NCBI RefSeq assembly: GCF_022343555.1
Contig: NZ_JAKQZH010000001.1
Coordinates: 1,904,108-1,968,107, forward strand
Source: Marinobacter sp. C7
GTDB taxonomy: Bacteria; Pseudomonadota; Gammaproteobacteria; Pseudomonadales; Oleiphilaceae
DNA: 64,000 nucleotides
Direction of reading: 5' to 3'
The notes beneath the pieces are model-generated. The model was not told the origin of the DNA, did no database searches, and was given only the letters and a program-made list of their open reading frames with translations. Positions 30,488 through 38,809 of this stretch are shown here, in pieces; position 1 is the first letter of the stretch; every line of letters begins with the position of its first letter. Position numbers and translations under genes: made by a program.

Positions 30488-32155
30488 TTACTGCCAGATA
30501 ACCGGCTGTTTCTGGGCGTACCAGCTGTCCACCTTTTCCTGATAGGCATCCTCCACCACGTTCCGCTTCAGTTTGAGGGTCGGTGTCAGGAAGCTGTTCT
30601 CGATCGACCACTCGTCGCTGACCACGGTAATGAATGCCAGCTGCTCATGGGGATCCACAGTCTTGTTCACTTCCTGGATCAGGCTCTTGAAGCTGTCTTC
30701 CAACTGCTTGCGGAAATTGTCGTCCGCAAGCTTGGGACGAGTTTCCTCGCCCAGCATCACCAATGCGTGAGGCTGGGTCTGATTGGCACCAGACACACAC
30801 ACCATCTCGATGGCATCGTGAGACATCAGGCGGTTCTCGATCGGCGCGGGCGCAATATACTTGCCCTTGCTGGTCTTGAAGATCTCCTTGATACGACCAG
30901 TGAGCTTCAGGCGGCCCATCTCGTCAATCTCGCCCTTGTCACCGGTTTTCAGGAAGCCATCCTCGGTGAACGCCTCCCGGGTCTTCTCCTCGTCCTTGTA
31001 GTAGCCCATCATGGTGGCAGGACTCTTGACCAGAACCTCACCCTCTTCACTGATCTTCGTTTCCACGCCGGGCAGGGCCTCGCCCACATAACCGGTGCGG
31101 GCGCGGCCCGGTTTGTTCATGTGGGAGTAGGCGAAGTTCTCGGACATCCCGTAGCCCTCAAGCAACTCCAGGCCCAGATTGCGGTACCAGTCCAGCACAT
31201 CGTGGGACAATGGCGCCGAGCCGCTGCCAGCCAACTTGACCTTGTCCAGACCCAGCCCCTTGAGCACCTTCTTCTTGATAAGGCGATTTACCAGCGGGAT
31301 CTTCATCAGGCGATCCATCTTCTCTTTCGGCAGTTTCTGCAGCACACCGTGCTGGAACTTCACCCACAGACGGGGCACCGAAAGGAACAGGGTTGGCTGT
31401 GCCCGCTGCAGATCCTGAACAAAGGTGTCCAGCGATTCCGCAAAGAACAGCTCGAATCCGGAGTAAAGCGAGCCCAGCTCTACAAAGGTGCGCTCAAACA
31501 CGTGGGCCAGCGGCAGGTAGGACAGCATCCGCTCGTTCGGGCCGACACCCAGGGTCTTGATGCCGCCGGCCGCAGCAAACGCCATGTTGTTGAAGCTCAG
31601 CATGACGCCCTTGGGTCGGCCGGTACTGCCCGAGGTATACACGATCGTGGCCAGCTCTTCCGGATCGCGCTGAACGTTCTCTTCCAGTGGCGGGTACTTG
31701 CTGACGATATCGTCCCAGGTTTCAAAATCGTTGGGCGGACTCAGCGGGTAGGAAAGGCAACGGACCGAGTCAGGCACGCCGGGCTTCATCATGTCCCAGT
31801 CGTCCAGTTTGCCCACGAACAACACCTCACACTCGGCGTGATTGAGGATGTAGTTGACGGTATCCGCATTCAACGTGGGATAAAGCGGAACGGAAATGTG
31901 GCCAGCCATCCAAATGGCCCAATCTGACATTATCCAGTGGGCGCAATTCTTGGAAATGATGCCTACCCGGCTCTTCTCCGGGAGATTCAGCGATTTCAGA
32001 TAGGCTGCCATCCGGCGAGCCTCATCCACCGCCCGACCCCAGGTGTACTCCACAACCTTGCCATCGCCCACAGGCTGCGTCATGTAGAGGTCGTTCTTCT
32101 TCGCCTTCTCCCAGTGGTAAACCATATCCAGGGGAAGTTTGTTTGTTGTGTCCAT
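30488..32155 (-). CDS. Long-chain fatty acid-CoA ligase (AMP-binding)
   Basis: The 555-residue enzyme activates a carboxylic acid through an adenylate and joins it to CoA. The AMP-binding P-loop is YTSGSTGRPKGVM, followed by LPLAHVFER, the GYGMSE motif and the hinge region TGDKGEIDEMGRLKLTGRIKEIFK. The FEXTS-like layout and length fit long-chain acyl-CoA synthetases related to the FadD15/ACSBG group rather than the E. coli FadD type. AAGGAAGG precedes the start. Its role is probably fatty acid uptake or recycling; chain-length preference cannot be read from sequence. Confidence 0.88.
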   Translation of the reverse strand: MDTTNKLPLDMVYHWEKAKKNDLYMTQPVGDGKVVEYTWGRAVDEARRMAAYLKSLNLPEKSRVGIISKNCAHWIMSDWAIWMAGHISVPLYPTLNADTVNYILNHAECEVLFVGKLDDWDMMKPGVPDSVRCLSYPLSPPNDFETWDDIVSKYPPLEENVQRDPEELATIVYTSGSTGRPKGVMLSFNNMAFAAAGGIKTLGVGPNERMLSYLPLAHVFERTFVELGSLYSGFELFFAESLDTFVQDLQRAQPTLFLSVPRLWVKFQHGVLQKLPKEKMDRLMKIPLVNRLIKKKVLKGLGLDKVKLAGSGSAPLSHDVLDWYRNLGLELLEGYGMSENFAYSHMNKPGRARTGYVGEALPGVETKISEEGEVLVKSPATMMGYYKDEEKTREAFTEDGFLKTGDKGEIDEMGRLKLTGRIKEIFKTSKGKYIAPAPIENRLMSHDAIEMVCVSGANQTQPHALVMLGEETRPKLADDNFRKQLEDSFKSLIQEVNKTVDPHEQLAFITVVSDEWSIENSFLTPTLKLKRNVVEDAYQEKVDSWYAQKQPVIWQ

Positions 32156-32191
32156 GGACCTTCCTTATGCGTCATCGTGCTTTTAATTGTT

Positions 32192-32213
32192 CGCCTTATT
32201 AGGCGTATTATTA
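32192..32213 (-). promoter_or_regulatory. Inverted repeat and possible -10 region upstream of the acyl-CoA ligase
   Basis: CGCCT-TATT-AGGCG (32192-32205) is a 5-bp inverted repeat 36 bp upstream of the ligase start. Adjacent on the minus strand is TAATAAT (32207-32213), with TTGAAA 15 nt further upstream. This could be a promoter with an operator just downstream; the spacing is short, so the call is tentative. Confidence 0.35.
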
Positions 32214-32417
32214 GACTTTCGTAGGGTATTTCAACACACATTCGCCCGTCAAAACGTGACCAACGCAAAACAATTAGAATTTACAACTTCTTCCAGGAAT
32301 AACGTACGGCCGGTAACTTCCCCTACCCCTTACGCCCCCGGGCTGTGATAAACTCTCGCACTTTCCGGACGTCAGACCCGACACACCTGAAACCACTAAA
32401 AACTCGGAGATGGGTAT

Positions 32418-33392
32418 ATGGCCAAGAGAACTCTGCGCACTCTTCTGGGTGCGTCCCTGCTGGCAGCAGCAAGCCTGGTACAGGCCCAGGAAGCCAAAAC
32501 CGTTGCCATCACGCAGATCGTCGAACACCCTGCCCTTGACGCCGTCTACCAGGGCGTGAAGGATCAGCTGGCCGAGCAAGGCTACAAGGAAGGCGAAAAC
32601 CTGACCGTGATGCACGAGAGCGCGCAGGGCAACTCTGCCATCGCCTCCCAGATCGCCCGCAAGTTCGTGGGTGAGAGCCCGGATGTGATCGTGGCCATCG
32701 CTACTCCGTCTGCGCAGACCGTAGCCGCAGCGGCCCGCAACATCCCGGTTGTGTTTTCCGCCGTCACCGATCCGGTCGGCGCCAAGCTGGTGGAAAGCTT
32801 GGAAGCACCGGGCGCCAACATCACCGGCGTCAGCGACATGCTGCCGATTGACAAGCACCTGGACATGCTCCAACGCGCGATGCCGGATGCCAAGCGCATC
32901 GGTACCGTGTACAACCCGGGTGAAGCCAACGCCGTTTCCCTGGTCAACCTGCTGGAAGAGCGCCTGGCCGAGCGTGGTCTGGAACTGGTCAAGGCCGCTG
33001 CCACCAAGACCTCCGAAGTGCTCGGCGCCGCCCGTTCCCTGGTCGGTGAAGCCGACGCCATCTACCTGACTACCGACAACACCGTGATCAGCGCCGCCGA
33101 AGCGGTAATCTCCGTGGGCGAGCGCGCCGACATCCCGGTCTTCGCTGCCGACACCGCGACCGTTGAGCGTGGTGCCGTTGCCGCTCTTGGCTTCAACTAT
33201 TACGAGCACGGCCGCCAGACCGGCAAGATGGTCTACCGGGTGCTCGAGGGTGCGGATACCGCCAACATGCCCGTTGAAACCATGGACACACTGGATCTGT
33301 TCGTGAACCCTGCCGCCGCCGAGCGCATGGGCATCACCCTGTCCGAAGACTTCGTCAAGGAAGCGAAAAAAGTCGTCAAAAACGATAAGTAA
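32418..33392 (+). CDS. trpX: TrpX-type ABC transporter substrate-binding protein
   Basis: The 324-residue protein has a Sec signal (LGASLLAAASLVQAQ) and the ABC substrate-binding (DUF534) fold: TVAITQIVEHPALDAVYQGV, IARKFVGESPDVIVAIATPSA, IPVVFSAVTDPVGAKLV. This family serves importers of aromatic amino acids (TrpXYZ in streptococci) and related ligands; the ligand here is not certain. GGAGA lies 7 nt before the ATG. It is the first gene of a three-gene importer operon, and a terminator follows it. Confidence 0.85.
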   Translation: MAKRTLRTLLGASLLAAASLVQAQEAKTVAITQIVEHPALDAVYQGVKDQLAEQGYKEGENLTVMHESAQGNSAIASQIARKFVGESPDVIVAIATPSAQTVAAAARNIPVVFSAVTDPVGAKLVESLEAPGANITGVSDMLPIDKHLDMLQRAMPDAKRIGTVYNPGEANAVSLVNLLEERLAERGLELVKAAATKTSEVLGAARSLVGEADAIYLTTDNTVISAAEAVISVGERADIPVFAADTATVERGAVAALGFNYYEHGRQTGKMVYRVLEGADTANMPVETMDTLDLFVNPAAAERMGITLSEDFVKEAKKVVKNDK

Positions 33393-33406
33393 ACGCCCTG
33401 ACCTAT

Positions 33407-33440
33407 ACGGGCGGACCCCACAAGGGCCCGCCCGTTTTTC
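33407..33440 (+). terminator. Intra-operon terminator between trpX and trpY
   Basis: ACGGGCGG and CCGCCCGT pair over 8 bp around a 13-base loop, followed by a run of T. It lies between the binding-protein gene and the permease gene, on the coding strand, so it probably lets more trpX than trpYZ mRNA be made. Confidence 0.8.
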
Positions 33441-33460
33441 TTTCACAGTGAATACTACCC

Positions 33461-34363
33461 ATGCTCAGTGAAATCGCTTTTTACGGTGCCCTGGAAACCG
33501 GTCTCATCTATGGCCTCGTTGCCTTCGGCATCTACATCTCTTTCCGTGTTCTCGACTTCCCCGACCTCACCGTTGACGGCAGCTTTCCGCTGGGTGCCGC
33601 GGTGGCCGCCATGCTCATCATCGACGGCTGGAACCCCTGGATTGCCACCGGCGCCGCCGTACTGGCCGGCATGGCCGCCGGAGCTGTGACCGCACTGCTC
33701 AACGTCAAGCTCAACATCCTCAACCTGCTGGCGTCGATCCTGACCATGATCGCCCTGTACTCGGTGAACCTTCGCATCATGGGCCGGCCGAATGTGGCCC
33801 TGCTCTCCGAAGAAACCGTGCTTACACCCTGGTACGACCTGGATCTGGCTTTTCACCAGGTGCCGGTGTTGCTGTTTGTGATCGTGGTCTTTGTTTCACT
33901 GATCCTGCTCTGGCGTTTCATGAAATCCGAAACCGGCCTCGCTATGCGTGCCACCGGCGCCAACGCTCGGATGGCACGGGCCCAGGGCATCGCCACCGGT
34001 GCCATGATCGTTCTGGGCGTAGCGCTCTCCAACGGTCTGGTGGGCCTGGCCGGTGCGCTGTTTGCCCAGAGCCAGGGTGCGGCCGACGTCACCATGGGGG
34101 TCGGCGTGATCGTCATCGGCCTGGCATCACTGATCGGGGGCGAGGCGCTGGTAACACCCTCCACCGTCGTCCGGGCACTGATTGCCTGCGTGGTAGGGGC
34201 CATTATCTACCGCCTGGCCATAGCCTTTGCCCTGAACGCCGATGTCCTGGGCCTGCAGGCGCAGGACCTGAACCTGATTACCGCGGTTCTCGTGACCCTG
34301 GCAATTGTCCTGCCGGGCGTGCGCAACTCCGTGATCGGCAAACTCACCCGCAAAAAGGCCTGA
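33461..34363 (+). CDS. trpY: TrpY-type ABC transporter permease
   Basis: The 300-residue membrane protein has eight to ten hydrophobic helices and belongs to the LivH-like permease superfamily (COG4120): GALETGLIYGLVAFGIYISFR at the start, FRVLDFPDLTVDGSFPLGAA, and SETGLAMRATGANARMARAQG in the cytoplasmic loop that contacts the ATPase. It is followed after 9 nt by the ATPase gene. No strong ribosome binding site is visible before the ATG. Confidence 0.87.
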   Translation: MLSEIAFYGALETGLIYGLVAFGIYISFRVLDFPDLTVDGSFPLGAAVAAMLIIDGWNPWIATGAAVLAGMAAGAVTALLNVKLNILNLLASILTMIALYSVNLRIMGRPNVALLSEETVLTPWYDLDLAFHQVPVLLFVIVVFVSLILLWRFMKSETGLAMRATGANARMARAQGIATGAMIVLGVALSNGLVGLAGALFAQSQGAADVTMGVGVIVIGLASLIGGEALVTPSTVVRALIACVVGAIIYRLAIAFALNADVLGLQAQDLNLITAVLVTLAIVLPGVRNSVIGKLTRKKA

Positions 34364-34372
34364 GGAATCGAC

Positions 34373-35167
34373 ATGATCAGTGCAAGCGATCTCCGACTGA
34401 CTTTTGGCAAGGGAACGCCGCTGGAAAACCCCGCACTACGGGGCATGAGTCTCACCGTGAACCAGGGTGAATTTGTCACCGTGATCGGCAGTAATGGCGC
34501 CGGCAAATCCACCTTCCTCAACGCACTCGCCGGCGAGGTCATTGTGGACACCGGACAGATTATCGTGGACAACCAGGACGTCACCCGGCTGCCCACCCAC
34601 AAGCGTGCGGCACGGGTTGCCCGGGTGTTCCAGGACCCTCTCGCGGGCACCTGCGAGAATCTGTCCATCGAGGAAAACCTTGCCCTGGCCATCAAGCGTG
34701 GCCAGCGCAGGGGCCTGACCGCCGCGGTCAAGAAGCAGTACCTGAGCCAGTTCCGGGAAAGTCTCTCTTCGCTGAAGCTCGGTCTGGAAAACCGCCTGGG
34801 CGACAAGATGGGCCTGCTCTCCGGTGGACAGCGCCAGGCCGTAAGCCTGCTCATGGCCAGCCTGACGCCCTCCAGCATCCTGCTGCTCGACGAACACACC
34901 GCTGCGTTGGACCCGAAAACCGCCGCCTTCGTACTGGAACTGACGGAAAAAATCATCGAGGAGCAGAAACTGACCGCCCTGATGGTTACCCACAGCATGA
35001 AGCAGGCACTGGAAGTCGGCACCCGCACGGTGATGCTGCATCAGGGCCAGGTGGTGTTCGACATTGCCGGCAAGGAACGGGAAGGGCTGGAGGTGAAGGA
35101 TCTGCTCGGCCTGTTCGAAAAACAGCGGGGCCTTGAAGTGGACGACGACAGTCTGCTGCTGGGCTGA
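34373..35167 (+). CDS. trpZ: TrpZ-type ABC transporter ATPase
   Basis: The 264-residue ATPase has Walker A (GSNGAGKST), the signature LSGGQRQAV, Walker B (ILLLDEHTAALD, with His after the Glu, as is common in this subgroup) and the switch His (VTHSMKQAL). GAGGA precedes the start. With trpX and trpY it makes a complete importer. Confidence 0.9.
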   Translation: MISASDLRLTFGKGTPLENPALRGMSLTVNQGEFVTVIGSNGAGKSTFLNALAGEVIVDTGQIIVDNQDVTRLPTHKRAARVARVFQDPLAGTCENLSIEENLALAIKRGQRRGLTAAVKKQYLSQFRESLSSLKLGLENRLGDKMGLLSGGQRQAVSLLMASLTPSSILLLDEHTAALDPKTAAFVLELTEKIIEEQKLTALMVTHSMKQALEVGTRTVMLHQGQVVFDIAGKEREGLEVKDLLGLFEKQRGLEVDDDSLLLG

Positions 35168-35177
35168 CCAGAAAATC

Positions 35178-35209
35178 AAAAAAGGCGGGAACACCATCCC
35201 GCCTTTTTT
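35178..35209. terminator. Bidirectional terminator after trpZ
   Basis: AAAAAAGGCGGGA and TCCCGCCTTTTTT pair around the loop ACACCA, between the convergent trpZ and exported-protein genes. The A and T flanks fit function on both strands. Confidence 0.9.
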
Positions 35210-35230
35210 GTTGCCCTTCACTGACCGCAA

Positions 35231-36052
35231 TCAGTGCCCGTAGATCAGCATCCGGGTATTGGTGATGGCCAGATCGTCCATCGCCATACTGCCGATGGAT
35301 GTACCGCCCACGAGCACACCACCAATCGCCATATCCGCGGTGAACGACTGCATATCAACGGCCAGACTGTCGGTGCCGGCATGGTTCGCACGCTTGTAGA
35401 TATCCAGATCCACCTTGGCAAACAGATCGGGAATGTTCTTGTTGCGGACAGGATCGTAGGTGTCGCCCGTCAGCCTCACGTCCCGGAGGCCCAATGCCAG
35501 GAACGGCACGTCGAAGTCCATGTCATCGATGGCGATGTCAGCCCGGAAGTTCATCACATCCGTGGCGGTATCGATTTCCACGTTGGCACCGCCCATCAGG
35601 AAATCAGCATTGAAGTTATCCAGTACAGTGGTGCTGTCGGTATGCCCGACCAGATTCCAGGCACCGGTCGAGATTCGTATATCAACGGCGCCAAAGGTCT
35701 GGGGAAGCACATTGATGATGGCATCACCATCGGATAGCAGGTCGATCTCGATGCGGATATTGTCGAGCAGGTTACTCTCGTCGGCGGTGCTGCCCATCAG
35801 ATTGATGCCCAGTTCCGGGAACAGGTCACTCCGGTTGGTACCCCCGATAAAGATATCGTTTACCTCAAGGGAGCCTTCATCGGTGTAGATGAAGCGGTCG
35901 ATGTTGAGTTGCGTTTCCAGCTCGATGGTCACACCGGCCTGGCCGGTGATGCTGCCCATGGCGGCTTCATCCAGGGCGCGGATTTCCGCCATGGCGGCAG
36001 CAGGCACACTCGCCAGGCTGAGCGCCAGTAAAGAAGGTTTCAGGCCTTTCAT
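35231..36052 (-). CDS. Exported protein with GQAGVTIE motif (DUF6160-like), function unknown
   Basis: The 273-residue protein has a Sec signal ending PAAAMA. Right after it comes LDEAAMGSITGQAGVTIE, a start motif I associate with a family of exported proteins in marine and hydrocarbon-degrading gammaproteobacteria, some near surface filaments. The rest is a beta-rich sequence with many Asp residues (LDNFNADFLMGGANVEIDTA), with no cysteine, which would suit a secreted or outer-membrane-associated beta structure. Function is not known. It stands alone, with its promoter in the large gap shared with nrdJ. Confidence 0.72.
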   Translation of the reverse strand: MKGLKPSLLALSLASVPAAAMAEIRALDEAAMGSITGQAGVTIELETQLNIDRFIYTDEGSLEVNDIFIGGTNRSDLFPELGINLMGSTADESNLLDNIRIEIDLLSDGDAIINVLPQTFGAVDIRISTGAWNLVGHTDSTTVLDNFNADFLMGGANVEIDTATDVMNFRADIAIDDMDFDVPFLALGLRDVRLTGDTYDPVRNKNIPDLFAKVDLDIYKRANHAGTDSLAVDMQSFTADMAIGGVLVGGTSIGSMAMDDLAITNTRMLIYGH

Positions 36053-36191
36053 TGTTTCATCCTTTTATAGTCGTTATCACTTCCTGTGGGCCACTGCTTC
36101 ACTACGACGCCACACGCTCACTTTAGCGACACGTCCAGCAAGGGTACGTGCAGGAGTCACAAAACCTGCAATCCCGAATCATTGGCATCAT

Positions 36192-36220
36192 TTGACCGAA
36201 ATCTGACCACAATATGTAGT
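36192..36220 (+). promoter_or_regulatory. Candidate upstream nrdJ promoter overlapped by NrdR box
   Basis: TTGACC (36192-36197) and TGTAGT (36215-36220) are 17 nt apart. The -10 is weak (4 of 6), but it lies inside the NrdR-box match, which is where such a repressor would act. Confidence 0.35.
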
Positions 36221-36222
36221 GT
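36207..36222 (+). promoter_or_regulatory. NrdR box
   Basis: CCACAATATGTAGTGT matches 14 of 16 positions of the NrdR consensus ACACWATATATWGTGT. NrdR is the nucleotide-sensing repressor of ribonucleotide reductase genes. Boxes usually come in pairs one helical phase apart; I do not find a second full box nearby, only the half-like ACACAATA at 36336-36343. Confidence 0.6.
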
Positions 36223-36332
36223 TTTTGAGCAATCTTTCCCAAGCGCCGGTTTTTACGCGGCTTTCGGTATTTTCAAGACCTTTTCCATTGATTTTCTTTG
36301 CCCCGCACCCTCAATCAATAGTTGCGTTCTTA

Positions 36333-36360
36333 TTCACACAATACTATATCCTGTTATACT
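36333..36360 (+). promoter_or_regulatory. Candidate nrdJ promoter close to the leader
   Basis: TTCACA (36333-36338) and TATACT (36355-36360) are 16 nt apart, each 5 of 6 to consensus. Transcription from here would start near 36367 and give a 5' leader of about 275 nt. Confidence 0.5.
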
Positions 36361-36366
36361 CCTTGA

Positions 36367-36642
36367 AAAATAAGCCCACATATAGGGCCACAAGGACAAA
36401 CCGGACCTGCCTACCCGGCAGGCGCGAGAAGGCCTCAGCCAGGCCCACAGCAACGATCACACAACGGGAACGGCCGTCAAAGGCAGGCAGGGAGGACCCC
36501 CACATCTTGTGGTCTTCTTACCTATCTGCCCCATCCGGGCCCGCAAGACACAGAAACCGACAGACGCAACACGACTCAAAGGGGTATGGCGCCGGAGACG
36601 GCGCCATCGAAAAGAGACATACTGGAAGAACCGAGGGTGGCA
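36367..36642 (+). ncRNA. Structured 5' leader of nrdJa (candidate cis-regulatory RNA)
   Basis: Several hairpins can be read directly: CCTGCC-TACCC-GGCAGG (36406-36422); GGCCT-CAGCC-AGGCC (36431-36445); a long interrupted hairpin with GGCAG pairing CTGCC at its base and CCACA-TCT-TGTGG at its tip (about 36482-36539); and the perfect ATGGCGCC-GGAGAC-GGCGCCAT (36586-36607) 35 nt before the start codon. GGCAGG elements at 36417 and 36482 could compete for CCTGCC at 36406, so alternative folds are possible. The standard cobalamin-riboswitch B12 box (GCCACTG) is absent. Confidence 0.45.
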
Positions 36643-38781
36643 ATGAACGCTAAGGCACAGGCAGTGATCACAACGATTCCCATGCAGGAAGCTTCACTGG
36701 ATATCTGGAGCAGCAAGTACCAGCTCAAGACCAAGACCGGTGAACCCGTCGACAAGGACATCAACGCCACCTACGAACGTGTGGCCAGGGCCCTGGCGGA
36801 AGTGGAAAACAAGTCCGTGCGCACCAAGCACATGAAGGACTTCATCTGGGCCCTGCAGAACGGCGCCATCCCGGCCGGCCGTATCACCTCCAACGCCGGT
36901 GCGGAGGCCCACAAACCGGCCACATCCACCATCAACTGCACCGTCTCCGGTACCGTCCATGACTCCATGAACGACATCCTGGAGAAGAACCACGAAGCAG
37001 GCCTGACCCTCAAGGCCGGCTGCGGTATCGGTTACGAGTTCTCCACCCTGCGTCCCCGTGGCGCCTATGTTGCCGGCGCCGGCGCCACCACCTCCGGCCC
37101 GCTGTCCTTTATGGATATCTTCGACCGCATGTGCTTCACCGTGTCCTCCGCCGGCGGTCGCCGTGGCGCCCAGATGGCCACCTTCGACGTTCACCACCCG
37201 GACGTGATCGAGTTCATCCAGGCGAAGCGCGAAGACGGGCGCCTGCGCCAGTTCAACCTGTCCCTGCTGATCACCGAGGACTTCATCGAAGCAGTCCGCA
37301 ACGGGGACGACTGGCACCTGTCTTTCCCGGTCACCCAGAAGGAAGTGGAAGACGAAGGCCTGGACCTGAGCGACACCTCCCAGTTCCTGTACCGCGACTT
37401 CCCGGTCCAGGACAGCTATGTGGTCAATGACGAAGGCAAGGTTGCCTGCCGCATCTACAAGACGGTCAAGGCCCAGTTCATCTGGGACACCATCATGACC
37501 AGCACCTACGACTACGCCGAGCCGGGCTTCATCCTGATCGACAAGGTCAACCAGATGAACAACAACTGGTTCTGCGAAGACATCCGCGCCACCAACCCCT
37601 GCGGTGAGCAGCCCCTGCCCCCGTACGGCAGCTGCCTGCTGGGCTCGGTGAACCTGACCAAGTTCGTGGAATACCCGTTCACCGACAAGGCCAGCTTCAA
37701 CTACGAGAAGTACCGCAAGGTGGTTGGCATCTTCACCCGCATGCTCGACAACGTAGTGGAAATCAACGGCCTGCCGCTGGCCGAGCAGCGCCACGAGATC
37801 ACCCACAAGCGCCGCCACGGCATGGGCATTCTGGGCCTGGGTTCCACCCTCGCCATGCTGCGTATGCCGTACGGTTCTGAGGAGTCCGTACAGTTCACCG
37901 AGGAAGTCGTGCGTGAAATGGCCGTGGAAGGCTGGCGCCAGTCCCTGGCCCTGGCCGAAGAGAAAGGCCCGGCGCCGATCATGGACGAAGAGTTCGAAAT
38001 CACCCCGAAGATGATGACCAAGTGCCCGGAACTGGCCAAAGAAGGCTACAAGGTCGGCGATATCCTCAAGGGCAAACTGCTGCACGCCCGGTTCAGCCGC
38101 TACATGCAGCAGATCGCCCACGTGGAGCCGGAGCTGGTGAAGCAGCTGGCCGAGAAAGGTGGCCGCTTTACCCACCACACCTCCATCGCGCCGACCGGCA
38201 CCATCAGCCTGTCACTGGCCAACAACGCCAGTAACGGCATCGAGCCGAGCTTCTCGCACCACTACGCGCGTAACATCATCCGCGAAGGCCGCAAGACCAA
38301 GGAGAAGGTAGACGTGTTCTCCTTCGAGCTGCTGGCCTACCGCCACCTGGTGAACCCGGGCGCCATGCCGTTCTCCGAAGACGAGGACAAGAAACTGCCG
38401 TCCTACTTCACCACCTCGGACGACGTAACGCCGCAACAGCACGTGGATATCCAGGCTGCGGCCCAGAAGTGGGTAGATTCCTCGATTTCCAAAACGGCCA
38501 ACGTTCCGACAGACTTCGCATACCAGGACTTCAAGGACATCTACCTGTACGCCTACGACAAGGGCCTGAAGGGGTGCACCACGTTCCGCTTCAACCCGGA
38601 AGCCTTCCAGGGCGTACTGGTGAAAGAGAAAGACCTTGAGAACACCCTTTACGAGTTCACCCTGGACGATGGCAGCAAGGTGACCCTGCGCGGTAACGAA
38701 CAGGTGGAGTACGACGGCGAAATCCACACCGCCGCCAACCTGTTTGATGCGCTCAAAGAAGGCACCTACGGCAAGTACTGA
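36643..38781 (+). CDS. nrdJa: Class II (adenosylcobalamin-dependent) ribonucleotide reductase, NrdJa
   Basis: NrdJa reduces ribonucleotides to deoxyribonucleotides with a thiyl radical produced from adenosylcobalamin, so it works with or without oxygen. The radical-site motif NPCGEQPLPPYGSC and the redox cysteine in TSTINCTVSG are visible, with GCGIGYEFSTLRPRG and APTGTISL. The enzyme is split: this 712-residue catalytic part is followed by NrdJb. The start is set at 36643 because GAGGGT lies 5 nt upstream; an ATG at 36586 has AAGGGG only one base away and lies within a hairpin stem. Confidence 0.94.
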   Translation: MNAKAQAVITTIPMQEASLDIWSSKYQLKTKTGEPVDKDINATYERVARALAEVENKSVRTKHMKDFIWALQNGAIPAGRITSNAGAEAHKPATSTINCTVSGTVHDSMNDILEKNHEAGLTLKAGCGIGYEFSTLRPRGAYVAGAGATTSGPLSFMDIFDRMCFTVSSAGGRRGAQMATFDVHHPDVIEFIQAKREDGRLRQFNLSLLITEDFIEAVRNGDDWHLSFPVTQKEVEDEGLDLSDTSQFLYRDFPVQDSYVVNDEGKVACRIYKTVKAQFIWDTIMTSTYDYAEPGFILIDKVNQMNNNWFCEDIRATNPCGEQPLPPYGSCLLGSVNLTKFVEYPFTDKASFNYEKYRKVVGIFTRMLDNVVEINGLPLAEQRHEITHKRRHGMGILGLGSTLAMLRMPYGSEESVQFTEEVVREMAVEGWRQSLALAEEKGPAPIMDEEFEITPKMMTKCPELAKEGYKVGDILKGKLLHARFSRYMQQIAHVEPELVKQLAEKGGRFTHHTSIAPTGTISLSLANNASNGIEPSFSHHYARNIIREGRKTKEKVDVFSFELLAYRHLVNPGAMPFSEDEDKKLPSYFTTSDDVTPQQHVDIQAAAQKWVDSSISKTANVPTDFAYQDFKDIYLYAYDKGLKGCTTFRFNPEAFQGVLVKEKDLENTLYEFTLDDGSKVTLRGNEQVEYDGEIHTAANLFDALKEGTYGKY

Positions 38782-38809
38782 TCCGGGAACCGACAACAGG
38801 ACAACGAAC

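Larger units (their letters stand above)
36053..36642 (+). other. 590-bp non-coding region upstream of nrdJa
   Basis: The gap holds the divergent upstream regions of the exported-protein gene and nrdJa. I see a NrdR-box match near 36207, two candidate nrdJ promoters and a leader with several hairpins (listed separately). No convincing coding frame is present; a frame from 36219 to 36653 is arginine- and proline-rich without any recognisable signature. Confidence 0.7.

Noticed and set aside
30647..31927. 426-codon open frame antisense to the acyl-CoA ligase
   Set aside because: Inside a clear AMP-binding enzyme gene; no family-like sequence.
36361..36642. Adenosylcobalamin riboswitch before nrdJa
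   Set aside because: The B12 box (GCCACTG) and the expected arrangement around it are not present; kept only as an unassigned structured leader.
36219..36653. Small protein frame in the nrdJ leader
   Set aside because: Arg/Pro/Thr-rich, overlaps the hairpins and promoter, and has no ribosome binding site.
36694..38178. 494-codon open frame antisense to nrdJa
   Set aside because: nrdJa is unmistakable on the plus strand; the antisense frame is an effect of GC-rich third positions and has repetitive Gly/Val/His content with no recognisable family.
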